In this document: positions 43,315 to 52,861 of the stretch, one piece after another | Layout: every line of letters begins with the position of its first letter | Position numbering within the stretch: position 1 is the first letter of the stretch | Source of the DNA: Carnobacterium divergens DSM 20623 | Lineage (GTDB): Bacteria > Bacillota > Bacilli > Lactobacillales > Carnobacteriaceae | DNA length: 64,000 bases | Direction: 5' to 3' | NCBI RefSeq assembly: GCF_000744255.1 | Contig: NZ_JQLO01000001.1 | Coordinates: forward strand, 620,001 to 684,000 | Made by a program: the position numbers and the translations under genes | The notes under the pieces: generated by a model | Told to the model about the DNA's origin: nothing | Databases searched by the model: none | Seen by the model: the letters and a program-made list of their open reading frames with translations, nothing else

Positions 43315-44919
43315 ATGAAATTATGGACAAATGGTCTTTTTTATACAATGGAAAACGAGGAAGCAACCGTCGAAAGTGTGCTAGCAAATGAAACTGAAAT
43401 TATTGCAACGGGTTCAGCAGACCAATTAAAAACACAGTATGGTGATCTAATTAAAGAAGAAATCGATTTAAAAGGAGCAACTGTGCTACCTGGTTTGGTG
43501 GACAGTCACTTGCATTTATTATGGTACGGACAAAGCTTAGCCCGCTTAAATTTAAACCAACAAAACTCAAGAACAGCAGCATTAAAAATGATAGCTGACA
43601 AAGTAGTGACGTTAAAGCCAGATGAATGGCTATTTGTAGAAGGCTACAATGAGAATATGTGGGAAGACGATGGACGTGGACTTACTTATCAAGATTTAGA
43701 TCAAATTTCAACGCTACATCCTATTTTAGTGAGACGCATCGACTATCATAATGTAGTCATTAATTCACCTTTTATCAAAAAAATTCAGTTAAAAAATCAT
43801 CAAGTATTTGAAGGTGGCGGTGAAATTGATCTAACACCAGATGGCAAACTAACGGGTATTTTAAAAGACGAAGCGACCAATTTAGCCATCGATGCATTTC
43901 CACTAGCAACGCCAGCAGAAATGGAAAATTATTTAAAAATTGCAATTGAAGATTTATGGTCAAAAGGAATAACAGGTGGACATTCAGAAGATTTGCATTA
44001 CTTTAATGGCTTTACAGGTACTTTAAAAACCTTTACTGATGTTGTTGGAAATAAAGAAAATCAACTGCCATTTAGAGCTCATTTACTGATTCATAATGCT
44101 GAATTAGCGAACTTCAATCAATCGAATGAAACCTTTTTAAGCAATCATTCGTGGGTGGAATTAGGCGCAATGAAAATATTTTATGATGGAACAGTCGGTT
44201 CTAAAACGGCGTTGATGTCCCATTCATATCCAAATGAACCGACTCAATTTGGTTTACAAGTCCAAACCGACGAAGTTTTCGAGACCATGGTGAAGGATGC
44301 AAGAAAAGCAGAATTGCCCGTAGCAATCCATATTTTAGGCGATCAAGCTTTTGAAAATGTCATCACTACGTTAAAAAAATATCCTCCAAAAGTAGGTCAA
44401 CTAGACCGAATGATTCACACGCCGTGGCTTCGACCTGATTTATTGAAAAAAGCAAGTGGCATGCCGTTGTTGTTTGATTTACAACCGCAATTTATGAGCA
44501 GCGACTTACCTTGGGCTCTTGAAGTTTTAGGGGAGACACATCCACCTCTTGCTTTTGCTTGGAAAAGCATCCAAAAAGCAGGCTTTGCAACAGCAGGAGG
44601 AAGTGATGCCCCCGTTGAAATCCCAAATCCTTTTTACGGTATTCACGCAGCCGTAACGAGAACAGTTAGCTCTGATTTAGATGGAAAACACTATTTTCCT
44701 GAAGAAGCATTGTCACGATTTGAAGCCATTCGATTATACACGGTTGGAAGTGCAAAAGCTTGCTATCACGAAACGACCAGAGGTATGATAAAACCCGGAT
44801 TTGTTAGTGATTTTACGATTTTAAAAGACAATCCCTTCACTGTTTTTACAAAAGAATTAAGAACAATAAAAGTACTGAAAACAGTAATTGCCAATCAAAT
44901 CGTTTTTTCAATAAAATAA
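43315..44919 (+). CDS. Amidohydrolase (YtcJ-like)
   Basis: The 534-residue metal-dependent hydrolase belongs to the amidohydrolase-3/YtcJ group. Metal-ligand motifs are PGLVDSHLHLLWYG near residue 60, a mid-chain HILGDQAF (about 341) and the late GGSDAPVEIPNPFYG (about 425). Its small N- and C-terminal beta domain is formed by residues 1-55 and the end. Substrates of the group vary (N-acyl or imide bonds) and cannot be assigned. GGATGGTGGG precedes the ATG. It is monocistronic. Confidence 0.88.
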   Translation: MKLWTNGLFYTMENEEATVESVLANETEIIATGSADQLKTQYGDLIKEEIDLKGATVLPGLVDSHLHLLWYGQSLARLNLNQQNSRTAALKMIADKVVTLKPDEWLFVEGYNENMWEDDGRGLTYQDLDQISTLHPILVRRIDYHNVVINSPFIKKIQLKNHQVFEGGGEIDLTPDGKLTGILKDEATNLAIDAFPLATPAEMENYLKIAIEDLWSKGITGGHSEDLHYFNGFTGTLKTFTDVVGNKENQLPFRAHLLIHNAELANFNQSNETFLSNHSWVELGAMKIFYDGTVGSKTALMSHSYPNEPTQFGLQVQTDEVFETMVKDARKAELPVAIHILGDQAFENVITTLKKYPPKVGQLDRMIHTPWLRPDLLKKASGMPLLFDLQPQFMSSDLPWALEVLGETHPPLAFAWKSIQKAGFATAGGSDAPVEIPNPFYGIHAAVTRTVSSDLDGKHYFPEEALSRFEAIRLYTVGSAKACYHETTRGMIKPGFVSDFTILKDNPFTVFTKELRTIKVLKTVIANQIVFSIK

Positions 44920-44925
44920 GAATCT

Positions 44926-44966
44926 AGCTAGTTAGTGTAAAAAAAATACGCTAATTAGCTTTTTTG
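44926..44966 (+). terminator. Terminator of the amidohydrolase gene
   Basis: AGCTAGTTAGTGTA pairs with TACGCTAATTAGCT (two wobble pairs) and ends in six T. Confidence 0.88.
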
Positions 44967-44972
44967 TTACGA

Positions 44973-44990
44973 CTGTGAAAAAAATCACAA
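44973..44990 (+). promoter_or_regulatory. Rex operator upstream of rex
   Basis: CTGTGAAAAAAATCACAA fits the Rex box TTGTGA-N6-TCACAA with one mismatch. It ends six bases before the -35 of the rex promoter, suggesting redox-dependent autoregulation through the NADH/NAD ratio. Confidence 0.75.
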
Positions 44991-44995
44991 TTTAA

Positions 44996-45024
44996 TTGAA
45001 TGTCAGGTATGACAATGGTAATAT
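44996..45024 (+). promoter_or_regulatory. Promoter of rex
   Basis: TTGAAT (44996-45001) and TAATAT (45019-45024) with 17-base spacing. Confidence 0.65.
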
Positions 45025-45057
45025 GGGGATAAGAGTGAAAACAGGAAGGTGAATTTG

Positions 45058-45714
45058 TTGGTAAAAAAATTAGAAACAGTACAGTTGCCAAAAGCAACAG
45101 CAAAACGATTGCCACTTTATTATCGTTATTTAAAAACATTAGAAGATTCTGGTGTCAAACGAATTAAATCAAAAGAATTTAGTGCCTTAACCCAAGTTCC
45201 CTCTACAACCATTCGACGAGATTTTTCCCATTTTGGAGAGCTTGGACGTAGTGGGTACGGCTATGATGTAGATCATGTAATTGAAGTTTTTGATCAAATT
45301 TTAAATGTGAATAAATTAACGAAAGTAGCAATAGTTGGCGTTGGGAATTTAGGGAAAGCATTATTAGCAAATAATTTCCGACGAGATGAAAATCTGAAAA
45401 TCGCCTGCGGATTTGAAAAAGATGAGGCACAATGTGGCGAAGTCCTTTCAGGTATTCCTATTTATTCCATTGACGAAATGGCAGAAATTATTCAAGAAGA
45501 AGGAATTAACACAGCTATTTCGACGGTTCCAAGTCAATATTCGCAAGAAGCAATTGATTCCTTAGTTGCAGCCGGTGTGACGGCTATCTTAAACTTCGCG
45601 CCAGGTCGAGTGTCAGCTCCTCCTGAAGTAGACATCCGATACATCGATTTAACAACAGAATTATTAACCTTGATTTATTTCAACGAACACCTTCGTGAAA
45701 AAGTAGAGATTTAA
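45058..45714 (+). CDS. rex: Redox-sensing transcriptional repressor Rex
   Basis: Rex represses fermentation and anaerobic genes and is released by NADH. The protein has an N-terminal winged helix (KRLPLYYRYLKTLEDSGVKR through TTIRRDFSHFGELGRSGYGY) and a Rossmann domain with VAIVGVGNLGKAL near residue 90. AGGAAGG lies at 45043-45049, so a TTG at 45058 (218 residues) is preferred over the GTG at 45049, which overlaps the ribosome site. A TTG at 45055 is also possible. A Rex box in its own promoter supports autoregulation. Confidence 0.93.
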   Translation: MVKKLETVQLPKATAKRLPLYYRYLKTLEDSGVKRIKSKEFSALTQVPSTTIRRDFSHFGELGRSGYGYDVDHVIEVFDQILNVNKLTKVAIVGVGNLGKALLANNFRRDENLKIACGFEKDEAQCGEVLSGIPIYSIDEMAEIIQEEGINTAISTVPSQYSQEAIDSLVAAGVTAILNFAPGRVSAPPEVDIRYIDLTTELLTLIYFNEHLREKVEI

Positions 45715-45732
45715 GTATTTGAAGCAGAATGG

Positions 45733-45762
45733 TTGCGTCGCTTTTGTCTTTTTTCGTATACT
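45733..45762 (+). promoter_or_regulatory. Promoter of tpx
   Basis: TTGCGT (45733-45738) and TATACT (45757-45762) with 18-base spacing, about 40 bases before the gene. Confidence 0.55.
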
Positions 45763-45803
45763 AGAAGAAGTCAAACAATGTTTTTTACTAAAAGGAGATT
45801 ATA

Positions 45804-46307
45804 ATGATGGAAATTACTAAACGAGGCACCGTGATAATAGTCGAAGGAACACAACCAAAAGTTGGAGAAAAAGCACCTGAATTTAAATTAAAAAACTTAA
45901 ACGATCAAGTCATTTCATTATCTGATTACCAAGGAGAAGTGGCGTTAATCAGTGTGATTCCAAATATTGATACATCCGTTTGTGCAATTCAAACCAAACA
46001 ATTTAACCAAATTGCTGGAAAACTTGAAGGCGTACAGTTGATGACCATTTCAAACAATACAAAAGAAGAGCAAGCAGACTGGTGTGCTGGGAATGGCGTT
46101 GAAATGGAAATGCTTCACGATACTGATTTAACGTTTGCTAAAAGCTACGGATTATATATGCCAGAATTAGATTTACTAGCACGTTCCGTCTTTGTGGTTA
46201 ATCGCGAAGGGGTCTTAGTTTATGAAGAAATCGTTTCAGAAATGAGCCATGAACCAAATTATGAAAAAGCAATTGAAGCAGCCAAAGAAGCAGTTGCTGC
46301 CAAATAA
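45804..46307 (+). CDS. tpx: Thiol peroxidase (atypical 2-Cys peroxiredoxin)
   Basis: Tpx reduces hydrogen peroxide and alkyl peroxides using thioredoxin. The 167-residue protein has the peroxidatic Cys60 in NIDTSVCAIQT and the resolving Cys94 in ADWCAGNG, spaced as in Tpx. An AAAGGAG lies before two adjacent ATG codons at 45804 and 45807; either could be used. No strong terminator is evident before the following T-box. Confidence 0.95.
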   Translation: MMEITKRGTVIIVEGTQPKVGEKAPEFKLKNLNDQVISLSDYQGEVALISVIPNIDTSVCAIQTKQFNQIAGKLEGVQLMTISNNTKEEQADWCAGNGVEMEMLHDTDLTFAKSYGLYMPELDLLARSVFVVNREGVLVYEEIVSEMSHEPNYEKAIEAAKEAVAAK

Positions 46308-46369
46308 GCCAAATTTGTAAAAAAAGATTGAGTTTCGTAAGCTTCAATGCTAGAATTAAGAAAAGAAAA

Positions 46370-46624
46370 AAGCTTTGAACAAGAGGAGTATCTGCCCCTT
46401 AGATTTTAGAGAATAGAACATTTGCTGAGAGTTCTTAATCGATGGACAGAAAAGGTAGCTTGGGAGCTGGATAGGTGAAGTAGGAGTAACTTATCTCGGG
46501 TAGTTATCCGTTAAAGACTGAAAGTTGAGAGGTGTATCGCAATTAGATACACAAAATAGGTGGTACCGCGAATTCAAGCATTCGTCCTAATAAGTAGTTT
46601 GTTATTAGGGTGGATGCTTTTTAG
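46370..46624 (+). ncRNA. T-box leader of valS (valine)
   Basis: The 380-base gap before valS carries a T-box. Stem I contains the lower helix CTGAGA...TCTCGG, with a GTA valine triplet at 46486-46488 five bases before its 3' strand; a second GTA is at 46480-46482. A stem III hairpin GTGTATC...GATACAC follows, then the T-box AGGTGGTACCGCG (46558-46570). The terminator AAGCAT...ATGCTT with T run is at 46577-46624. TGGT in the T-box would pair with ACCA, as expected for tRNA-Val. Confidence 0.92.
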
Positions 46625-46687
46625 TTTGCCTTAATTTCAAACCTTAATAGGCTGAGTTAAATCAAATTAAGAAAAGAGGTTGTACAA

Positions 46688-49333
46688 ATGACAGAAGAAT
46701 TAAAAATGCCAACAAAATACAATCCCCAAGAAGTTGAAGCGGGGCGCTATGATGAGTGGATAGCAAAGGATTTATTTAAACCAAGTGGAGATATGACAAA
46801 AAAACCTTATTCAATCGTGATTCCACCACCAAACGTAACGGGTAAATTACATTTAGGACACGCTTGGGACACAACTTTACAAGACATCATTATTCGTCAA
46901 AAACGCATGCAAGGATACGACACTCTTTGGTTGCCAGGAATGGATCATGCGGGGATTGCAACACAAGCAAAAGTAGAAGAAAAGCTAGCTGCAGAAGGTG
47001 TTTCACGTTACGATTTAGGACGTGAAAAATTTATCGATACCGTTTGGGAATGGAAAGAAGAGTACGCAACTTTTATTCGTGAACAATGGGCAAAAGTTGG
47101 GATTTCTGTTGATTATAGCCGTGAACGTTTTACCCTTGACGATGGGTTATCAGAAGCTGTTCGTAAAGTTTTTGTGACTATGTTTGAAAAAGATTTAATT
47201 TACCGCGGAGAATACATTATCAACTGGGATCCAAAAGCGAAAACAGCCTTATCGGATATCGAAGTAATCCATAAAGACGTAGAAGGAGCTTTTTATCATA
47301 TGAGCTATCCTTTAGCTGACGGTAGCGGCGTCTTAGAAATTGCCACTACTCGACCTGAAACGATGTTAGGCGATACAGCCGTTGCAGTTCATCCAGAAGA
47401 CGATCGTTACAAACACTTAATTGGAAAAATGTTAGTGTTGCCAATCGTCAATAAAGAGATTCCGATTATTGCGGATGAGTATGTTGAAATGGACTTTGGA
47501 ACTGGTGTTGTTAAAATAACTCCAGCTCATGATCCAAATGACTTTGAAGTTGGAAATCGTCATTCATTACCACGTATCAATGTAATGAATGAAGATGGAA
47601 CAATGAATGAACTTGCAGGTAAATATGAAGGCATGGATCGTTTTAAAGCACGTAAAGAAATCATTAAAGAATTAGAAGAAATCGGTCGTTTAATTAAAAT
47701 CGAAAAAATGGTTCATAGTGTGGGCCATTCTGAACGCACAGGAGTTGTCGTAGAGCCACGTTTATCAACTCAATGGTTTGTTAAAATGGCACCATTAGCA
47801 AAAGAAGCAATGGACAATCAAGCTACGGATCAAGCTGTAAACTTTGTTCCTGAACGTTTTGAAAATACGTATATGCGTTGGATGGAAAATGTTCATGATT
47901 GGGTTATTTCTCGTCAGTTATGGTGGGGACACCGTATTCCAGCATGGTACCACAAAGAAACAGGCGAATTGTATGTGGGCATGGAAGAACCAGCAGATGC
48001 GGAAAATTGGATTCAAGATCCAGATGTATTAGATACGTGGTTCAGTTCAGCTTTATGGCCATTTTCAACGATGGGCTGGCCAGATACAGAAGCGCCAGAT
48101 TTTAAACGTTATTTCCCAACGAATACTTTAGTAACAGGATATGATATTATCTTCTTCTGGGTAAGTCGAATGATGTTCCAAAGTTTAGAGTTTACAGAAG
48201 AGCGTCCTTTTGAAAATGTTTTGATTCACGGATTAATTCGTGACGAACAAGGTCGCAAAATGAGTAAATCATTAGGGAACGGAATTGACCCTATGGAAGT
48301 CATTGATAAATACGGTGCAGATGCCTTACGTTGGTTCTTATCAAATGGTTCATCGCCTGGTCAAGATGTTCGTTTTAGCTACGATAAGATGGATGCTAGC
48401 TGGAACTTCATTAATAAAGTGTGGAACGCTAGTCGCTTTGCTATTATGAACATGGACGGTTTAACAGTTGATGAAATCGATTTGACTGGACCAAAAACGA
48501 TTGCAGATCGCTGGATTTTAACTCGTTTAAACGAAACGATTGAACACGTAACGAATTTATCTGAAAAATTTGAGTTTGGTGAAGCAGGTCGTCACCTATA
48601 TAACTTTATTTGGGATGATTTCTGTGACTGGTATATTGAAATGAGTAAAGGTGTGTTAAATGGGGAAGATGAAACAGCTAAATTAACAACCAGAAGTATT
48701 TTAGCTCATGTATTAGATCAAACCTTACGTTTGTTGCACCCAATTATGCCTTTCGTAACTGAAAAAATCTGGGAAAGCGTGCCGCATCACGGTGAATCAT
48801 TAGTGGTAGCAGAGTACCCAGTCGTGCGCCCTGAATTTAACGATGAAACAGCTGCAAAAGGAATGGAAGTTTTAATGGAGTTGATTCGTTCTGTTCGTAA
48901 CATTCGTTCAGAAGTGAATACACCGATGTCTAAAAAGGTAGAATTGTTGATTAAAACAAATGATCCTACGATTGAAGCCTTCTTAATTGAAAATCAACAT
49001 TATATTGAACGTTTTTGTAACCCTGAAACTTTGACGATTTCAAGTGACGTAACAGCACCTGAAACAGCGATGAGTGCAGTAATTACAGGCGCTGAAATTT
49101 ACTTGCCACTAGCAGGTCTAATCAATATTGCAGAAGAAATCACACGTCTTGAAAAAGAAATGGCGAAATGGGATGGCGAAGTGAAACGTGTTCAAGGAAA
49201 ACTTTCTAACGAACGTTTTGTTTCAAGTGCTCCTGAAGCAGTTGTTGAAAGCGAACGAGCAAAAGAAAAAGATTACCTTGAAAAACGTGAAGCAGTAGCT
49301 GAACGAATTAATGTCTTAAAAGCACAAGCATAA
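46688..49333 (+). CDS. valS: Valine--tRNA ligase
   Basis: This class I synthetase of 881 residues charges tRNA-Val. The HIGH motif is in [12 protein letters not shown] (about 48-59) and the KMSKS loop in [11 protein letters not shown] (about 521-531). The editing domain lies between, including [14 protein letters not shown] near 223. The C-terminal coiled coil ([20 protein letters not shown]) that binds tRNA is complete. AAGAGG precedes the ATG. Expression is governed by the valine T-box directly upstream. Confidence 0.97.
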   Translation: MTEELKMPTKYNPQEVEAGRYDEWIAKDLFKPSGDMTKKPYSIVIPPPNVTGKLHLGHAWDTTLQDIIIRQKRMQGYDTLWLPGMDHAGIATQAKVEEKLAAEGVSRYDLGREKFIDTVWEWKEEYATFIREQWAKVGISVDYSRERFTLDDGLSEAVRKVFVTMFEKDLIYRGEYIINWDPKAKTALSDIEVIHKDVEGAFYHMSYPLADGSGVLEIATTRPETMLGDTAVAVHPEDDRYKHLIGKMLVLPIVNKEIPIIADEYVEMDFGTGVVKITPAHDPNDFEVGNRHSLPRINVMNEDGTMNELAGKYEGMDRFKARKEIIKELEEIGRLIKIEKMVHSVGHSERTGVVVEPRLSTQWFVKMAPLAKEAMDNQATDQAVNFVPERFENTYMRWMENVHDWVISRQLWWGHRIPAWYHKETGELYVGMEEPADAENWIQDPDVLDTWFSSALWPFSTMGWPDTEAPDFKRYFPTNTLVTGYDIIFFWVSRMMFQSLEFTEERPFENVLIHGLIRDEQGRKMSKSLGNGIDPMEVIDKYGADALRWFLSNGSSPGQDVRFSYDKMDASWNFINKVWNASRFAIMNMDGLTVDEIDLTGPKTIADRWILTRLNETIEHVTNLSEKFEFGEAGRHLYNFIWDDFCDWYIEMSKGVLNGEDETAKLTTRSILAHVLDQTLRLLHPIMPFVTEKIWESVPHHGESLVVAEYPVVRPEFNDETAAKGMEVLMELIRSVRNIRSEVNTPMSKKVELLIKTNDPTIEAFLIENQHYIERFCNPETLTISSDVTAPETAMSAVITGAEIYLPLAGLINIAEEITRLEKEMAKWDGEVKRVQGKLSNERFVSSAPEAVVESERAKEKDYLEKREAVAERINVLKAQA

Positions 49334-49338
49334 TAATC

Positions 49339-49387
49339 AACTTGAACAGCCTCCTTTTTTAATAAGGAAAAGCTGTTCAAGTTTTTT
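49339..49387 (+). terminator. Terminator of valS
   Basis: AACTTGAACAGC and GCTGTTCAAGTT pair perfectly with a 21-base loop, followed by T residues. Confidence 0.9.
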
Positions 49388-49438
49388 ATTAAAAAATAAA
49401 ATCAATAGTCACCAGACGAGTAGAACGGTATAATAGTA

Positions 49439-49444
49439 TTCATA
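49439..49444 (+). promoter_or_regulatory. Candidate -10 of folC
   Basis: TATAAT about 37 bases before the folC start. The matching -35 is weak. Confidence 0.45.
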
Positions 49445-49480
49445 GTAAAGAACTAACTGAAAAGAAATGGTGGGATCGAT

Positions 49481-50788
49481 TTGTTTAACTCATATGAAGA
49501 AGCGTTGACTTGGATTCACAGTCGTTTAGCCTTAGGAATCAAACCAGGCTTGAAAAGAATGGAATGGATGATGAAAAAATTAGGTCATCCAGAAAGAAAA
49601 TTTAAATCGATTCATGTCGCAGGAACAAATGGAAAAGGTTCGACTGTTACTTACCTTAGAAGTATGTTAGAAGCAGCGGGTCAGACTGTAGGAACATTTA
49701 CTTCACCCTATATTGAAAGCTTTAACGAACGAATTAGTGTGAATGGAGAACCGATTTCAAATGAAGAAATTTTACGTTTAGCGAATTTAATTTATCCTTA
49801 TGTGATGGAATTAGATGAAACCCCACTTGGAGGTCCAACTGAATTTGAAGTCGTTAACAGTATGATGTTTCAGTATTTTGGCGAAGGGCACGCTGATGTT
49901 GTAATTGTTGAAGTCGGTTTAGGCGGATTAGTGGATTCAACGAATGTTGTGACGCCAATAGTATCGGTGATTACGACCATTGGTTATGATCATATGCACA
50001 TTTTAGGTAATTCTCTTGCTGAAATTGCCTACCAAAAAGCGGGAATTATTAAAGCTGGTGTTCCTGTTGTTACTGGAAAAATCCCATCAGAAGCCTTAAC
50101 AGTTATTGAAAAAATAGCGATTGAACAAGATAGTCCGCAAAGTCAATTTGGCAAAGAGTTTTTTGTTTCCAAATGGCAAACATTACCGACATGGGGAGAG
50201 CAATTCACCTTTGAAGATGACTATATTTGCCTACGACAAGCTCAAATCTCAATGTTAGGCGAGCATCAAGTAGAAAATGCAGCAGTTGCACTTGAAGCGC
50301 TACGGATTTACAGTCATGAAACAGGATTAGCTGTCGGCCATGAGCAAATGCTAAGAGGACTTAAACGAGCTTTTTGGCCAGGTAGAATGGAAAAAATAAA
50401 TGAGCAGCCATTGATTGTGATGGATGGCGCCCATAACGAACCTGCAGTGATTCGTTTAGTGGAAACTCTTAAACGTGATTTTCCTGATCAAGATGTTTAT
50501 GTTTTATTTGCTGCACTAAAAGACAAGTCAGTAGATACCATGATGGCACATTTACAAACGATTCAGAACATGCATTTAATGGTGACAACGTTCGACTATC
50601 CTAGAGCGGCTACAGGTGAAGAGTTGGCTGATCAAGTTGTGGGTCCAGTTGAAATAGTAGAAAATTGGCAGACGGGATTAGTTAAATCCATTAACGAAAT
50701 GGACAGTAGCGATGTGTTGTTGATTACAGGTTCACTTTATTTTATTTCTGAAGTACGTCATTATTTTAAATCAGAAGAAAACAATTAG
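49481..50788 (+). CDS. folC: Folylpolyglutamate synthase/dihydrofolate synthase
   Basis: FolC adds glutamate residues to folates (and may add the first to dihydropteroate). The 435-residue Mur-ligase-like protein has the P-loop AGTNGKGST near residue 47, the omega-loop region TSPYIESFNERI (about 75), and the second-domain motif VMDGAHNEPAV (about 312). The start is a TTG at 49481 with GGTGGGAT before it; the nearby ATG at 49467 is in another frame. It follows valS, a common order in Firmicutes. Confidence 0.94.
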   Translation: MFNSYEEALTWIHSRLALGIKPGLKRMEWMMKKLGHPERKFKSIHVAGTNGKGSTVTYLRSMLEAAGQTVGTFTSPYIESFNERISVNGEPISNEEILRLANLIYPYVMELDETPLGGPTEFEVVNSMMFQYFGEGHADVVIVEVGLGGLVDSTNVVTPIVSVITTIGYDHMHILGNSLAEIAYQKAGIIKAGVPVVTGKIPSEALTVIEKIAIEQDSPQSQFGKEFFVSKWQTLPTWGEQFTFEDDYICLRQAQISMLGEHQVENAAVALEALRIYSHETGLAVGHEQMLRGLKRAFWPGRMEKINEQPLIVMDGAHNEPAVIRLVETLKRDFPDQDVYVLFAALKDKSVDTMMAHLQTIQNMHLMVTTFDYPRAATGEELADQVVGPVEIVENWQTGLVKSINEMDSSDVLLITGSLYFISEVRHYFKSEENN

Positions 50789-50802
50789 AGGAGTTGGAAA
50801 TT

Positions 50803-51468
50803 TTGAAAAAAATAGAAGCAGTAATCTTTGATATGGACGGCTTAATTTTTGATACAGAGACTCTTTACTACCGAGCAAATCAAGAAATTTCTGATGAAAT
50901 TGGTTTAGATTTTACGTATGACTATTATTTGAAATATGTCGGAACATCCGATGAAGAGTTGCATGAAAATCTTTACCGTGATTTTAAAGATGAGGAAAAA
51001 GTGGCGCATTTAATTCAAGAAGGCCGCAAGCGCGTGGAAGAAATTGTCAGACGTGACGGCTTAATTATTAAAGAAGGATTCATGGAGTTATTAAATTATT
51101 TAGAAGAGAAAAATATCAAAAAGGTAGTCGCTTCTAGTAATTTAAAAGAAATGATTCATCTCTTTATTGAACGAGAAGCGCTGACAGGTCGTTTTGATTA
51201 CATTGTATCTGGCGATGAAGTGAAACGAGCAAAACCAGATCCAGAAATTTTTGAAAAAGCGTGGTCAGGCTTAGGTGTTGCAAAAGAAAATACACTGATT
51301 TTGGAAGATTCAATCAATGGAATCAGAGCCGCATTTGATGCAGGAATTGATGTCATTATGGTTCCCGATCTGATTCCGCCAGGCGAAGAAGCAGTTGAAA
51401 AAACACTTGAAATTTATGAAAATTTAACGATTGTAAAAGCTTATATTGATCAACAAAATAAACGTTAA
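50803..51468 (+). CDS. HAD-superfamily phosphatase (beta-phosphoglucomutase-like)
   Basis: The HAD hydrolase of about 221 residues has nucleophile motif FDMDGLIFDTE at the N-terminus, motif II VASSN, the motif III lysine in KRAKPDPEIF, and the acidic motif IV LEDSINGIRAA. A helical cap is inserted after motif I, as in beta-phosphoglucomutase and small sugar phosphatases. The substrate is unknown. A TTG at 50803, 9 bases after GAGGAG, is preferred; a TTG at 50794 overlaps the ribosome site. That site itself overlaps the folC stop, so the two are coupled. Confidence 0.88.
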   Translation: MKKIEAVIFDMDGLIFDTETLYYRANQEISDEIGLDFTYDYYLKYVGTSDEELHENLYRDFKDEEKVAHLIQEGRKRVEEIVRRDGLIIKEGFMELLNYLEEKNIKKVVASSNLKEMIHLFIEREALTGRFDYIVSGDEVKRAKPDPEIFEKAWSGLGVAKENTLILEDSINGIRAAFDAGIDVIMVPDLIPPGEEAVEKTLEIYENLTIVKAYIDQQNKR

Positions 51469-51480
51469 TTAAAATAAATG

Positions 51481-51526
51481 AAACCTCTCTTTTTTGCGAA
51501 TAGTTATTCGAGAAGGGAGGTTTTTT
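51481..51526 (+). terminator. Terminator of folC-HAD that contains the radC ribosome binding site
   Basis: AAACCTCTCTT pairs with AAGGGAGGTTT (one wobble) and an inner CGAATA-GT-TATTCG extends it; six T follow. The GGGAGG in the right arm is the only Shine-Dalgarno for radC, whose ATG is at 51528. Confidence 0.85.
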
Positions 51527-51527
51527 A

Positions 51528-52217
51528 ATGAGGTTGACTCACAATTTAATCAAAGAAATGCCAAAGTTAAGCCGACCCCGTGAGCGGTTAGAAAATGATG
51601 GTGAAAAAGCATTATCTACACATGAATTATTGGCGATTCTACTTAGAACAGGTCCAAAGGATAGTAGTGCAGTGGATTTATCGATGAGTCTTTTAGCGTC
51701 ATTTGAAGACTTGTATTATTTAAAAACAGCTTCCTTGGAAGAATTAATGTGTGTAAATGGAATTGGTCGCACAAAAGCAATTGAAATCAGAGCAGCAATT
51801 GAATTAGGAAGTCGAATTGCCTTAGCCACTCAAGAAAAAAAAGGTCAAGTAACCTCAAGTCATACAATAGGCAAACGATTAATCAAAGAAATGAAAGACT
51901 TACAGCAAGAACACGTGATTACACTTTTTCTCAACACTAAAAATGAAATTATCAAAAAGGAAACGATTTTTGTTGGGGGCTTAAGTCAATCGGTAGCTCA
52001 TCCAAGAGAAATCTTTAGAGGCGCAGTCCGCTATGCTGCTGCACGGATTATTGTGGCACATAATCATCCATCAGGTAATCCGACGCCATCGGATGCAGAC
52101 TTTGCATTTACCAAAAGAATGGCAACATGTGGGGAGTTGATGGGAATCGAATTATTAGATCATATTATTATTGGATCAGATTCTTATATCAGTCTAAAAG
52201 AAATGGGAGCGATTTAA
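51528..52217 (+). CDS. radC: DNA repair protein RadC (JAMM/MPN domain)
   Basis: The 229-residue protein has an N-terminal helix-hairpin-helix region (VNGIGRTKAIEIRAAIELG, about 77-95). The C-terminal MPN/JAMM domain carries the metal motif HNHPSGNPTPSDAD (about 183-196). It is named for DNA repair, but the function is disputed and the biochemistry unproven. It sits upstream of mreB, as in many Firmicutes, separated here by a cold-shock gene. Its ribosome site lies inside the terminator hairpin of the preceding genes. Confidence 0.93.
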   Translation: MRLTHNLIKEMPKLSRPRERLENDGEKALSTHELLAILLRTGPKDSSAVDLSMSLLASFEDLYYLKTASLEELMCVNGIGRTKAIEIRAAIELGSRIALATQEKKGQVTSSHTIGKRLIKEMKDLQQEHVITLFLNTKNEIIKKETIFVGGLSQSVAHPREIFRGAVRYAAARIIVAHNHPSGNPTPSDADFAFTKRMATCGELMGIELLDHIIIGSDSYISLKEMGAI

Positions 52218-52242
52218 ATTTAAAATAAATTATGCTTTTTCC

Positions 52243-52271
52243 TTGTGTAAAAAAAATGAACGTGTTATAAT
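52243..52271 (+). promoter_or_regulatory. Promoter of second cold-shock gene
   Basis: TTGTGT (52243-52248) and TATAAT (52266-52271) with 17-base spacing. Confidence 0.75.
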
Positions 52272-52277
52272 TAATTT

Positions 52278-52384
52278 AGTGTTTTTGTTAGGTAAAGAAA
52301 AGATTGTTTCAAAACATTCCAATTCGTACCGTTAAGCAAGAATATCAAATATTATGTGCAAAACGCACGAGGAGGAATTTCATT
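52278..52384 (+). promoter_or_regulatory. 5' leader of second cold-shock mRNA
   Basis: About 107 untranslated bases. A small hairpin GTGC-AAAAC-GCAC lies directly before the AGGAGG ribosome site. The leader shows no obvious sequence match to that of the first cold-shock gene beyond AT-richness. Confidence 0.45.
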
Positions 52385-52585
52385 ATGGAACAAGGTACAG
52401 TAAAATGGTTTAACGCAGAAAAAGGTTTTGGTTTTATCGAACGCGAAAACGGTGACGATGTATTCGTACATTTCTCAGCTATCGGCGGAGACGGATTCAA
52501 AACTTTAGAAGAAGGACAAGCAGTTTCTTTCGAAGTTGAAGAAGGCGCTCGCGGACCTCAAGCAGCAAACGTTGAAAAAGCGTAA
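52385..52585 (+). CDS. Cold-shock protein (CspA family)
   Basis: The 66-residue single cold-shock domain has RNP1 KGFGFIER and RNP2 VFVHF. About three quarters of its residues match the paralogue at 12482. The start at 52385 follows AGGAGGAA; the longer frame is leader. It has its own promoter and terminator and lies between radC and mreB. Confidence 0.95.
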   Translation: MEQGTVKWFNAEKGFGFIERENGDDVFVHFSAIGGDGFKTLEEGQAVSFEVEEGARGPQAANVEKA

Positions 52586-52604
52586 GCTTAACTTAAAAAT
52601 TTTG

Positions 52605-52637
52605 AAGAACTGAGTATTTATACTTGGTTCTTTTTTT
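52605..52637 (+). terminator. Terminator of second cold-shock gene
   Basis: AAGAACTGAGTAT pairs with ATACTTGGTTCTT (two wobble pairs), followed by T residues. Confidence 0.85.
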
Positions 52638-52779
52638 ATGTCAAAAAGGCAAATTAAGTATCAAAAGTTTTACAAAGCGTATAAATATTTAAAATTCTAT
52701 TAAAATACATACAATATTAATGTTTTATCAATGTTTTTGCAGTATGATGAGTACTGTTACAGCATAATTGGATTTTTTT

Positions 52780-52788
52780 TGATATACT
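52780..52788 (+). promoter_or_regulatory. Extended -10 of mreB
   Basis: TGATATACT is an extended -10 about 73 bases before mreB. No good -35 is apparent. The rest of the 220-base gap after the cold-shock terminator shows nothing else. Confidence 0.5.
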
Positions 52789-52861
52789 GTTAAGTGAATC
52801 TAAAAATAATAAGATTTTTGATGGATGAATCATGGATATATAGTTGAGAGGATGAAGTAAT

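Noticed and set aside
43775-43963. Minus-strand frame within the amidohydrolase gene
   Set aside because: Leu/His-rich shadow frame with no start signal.
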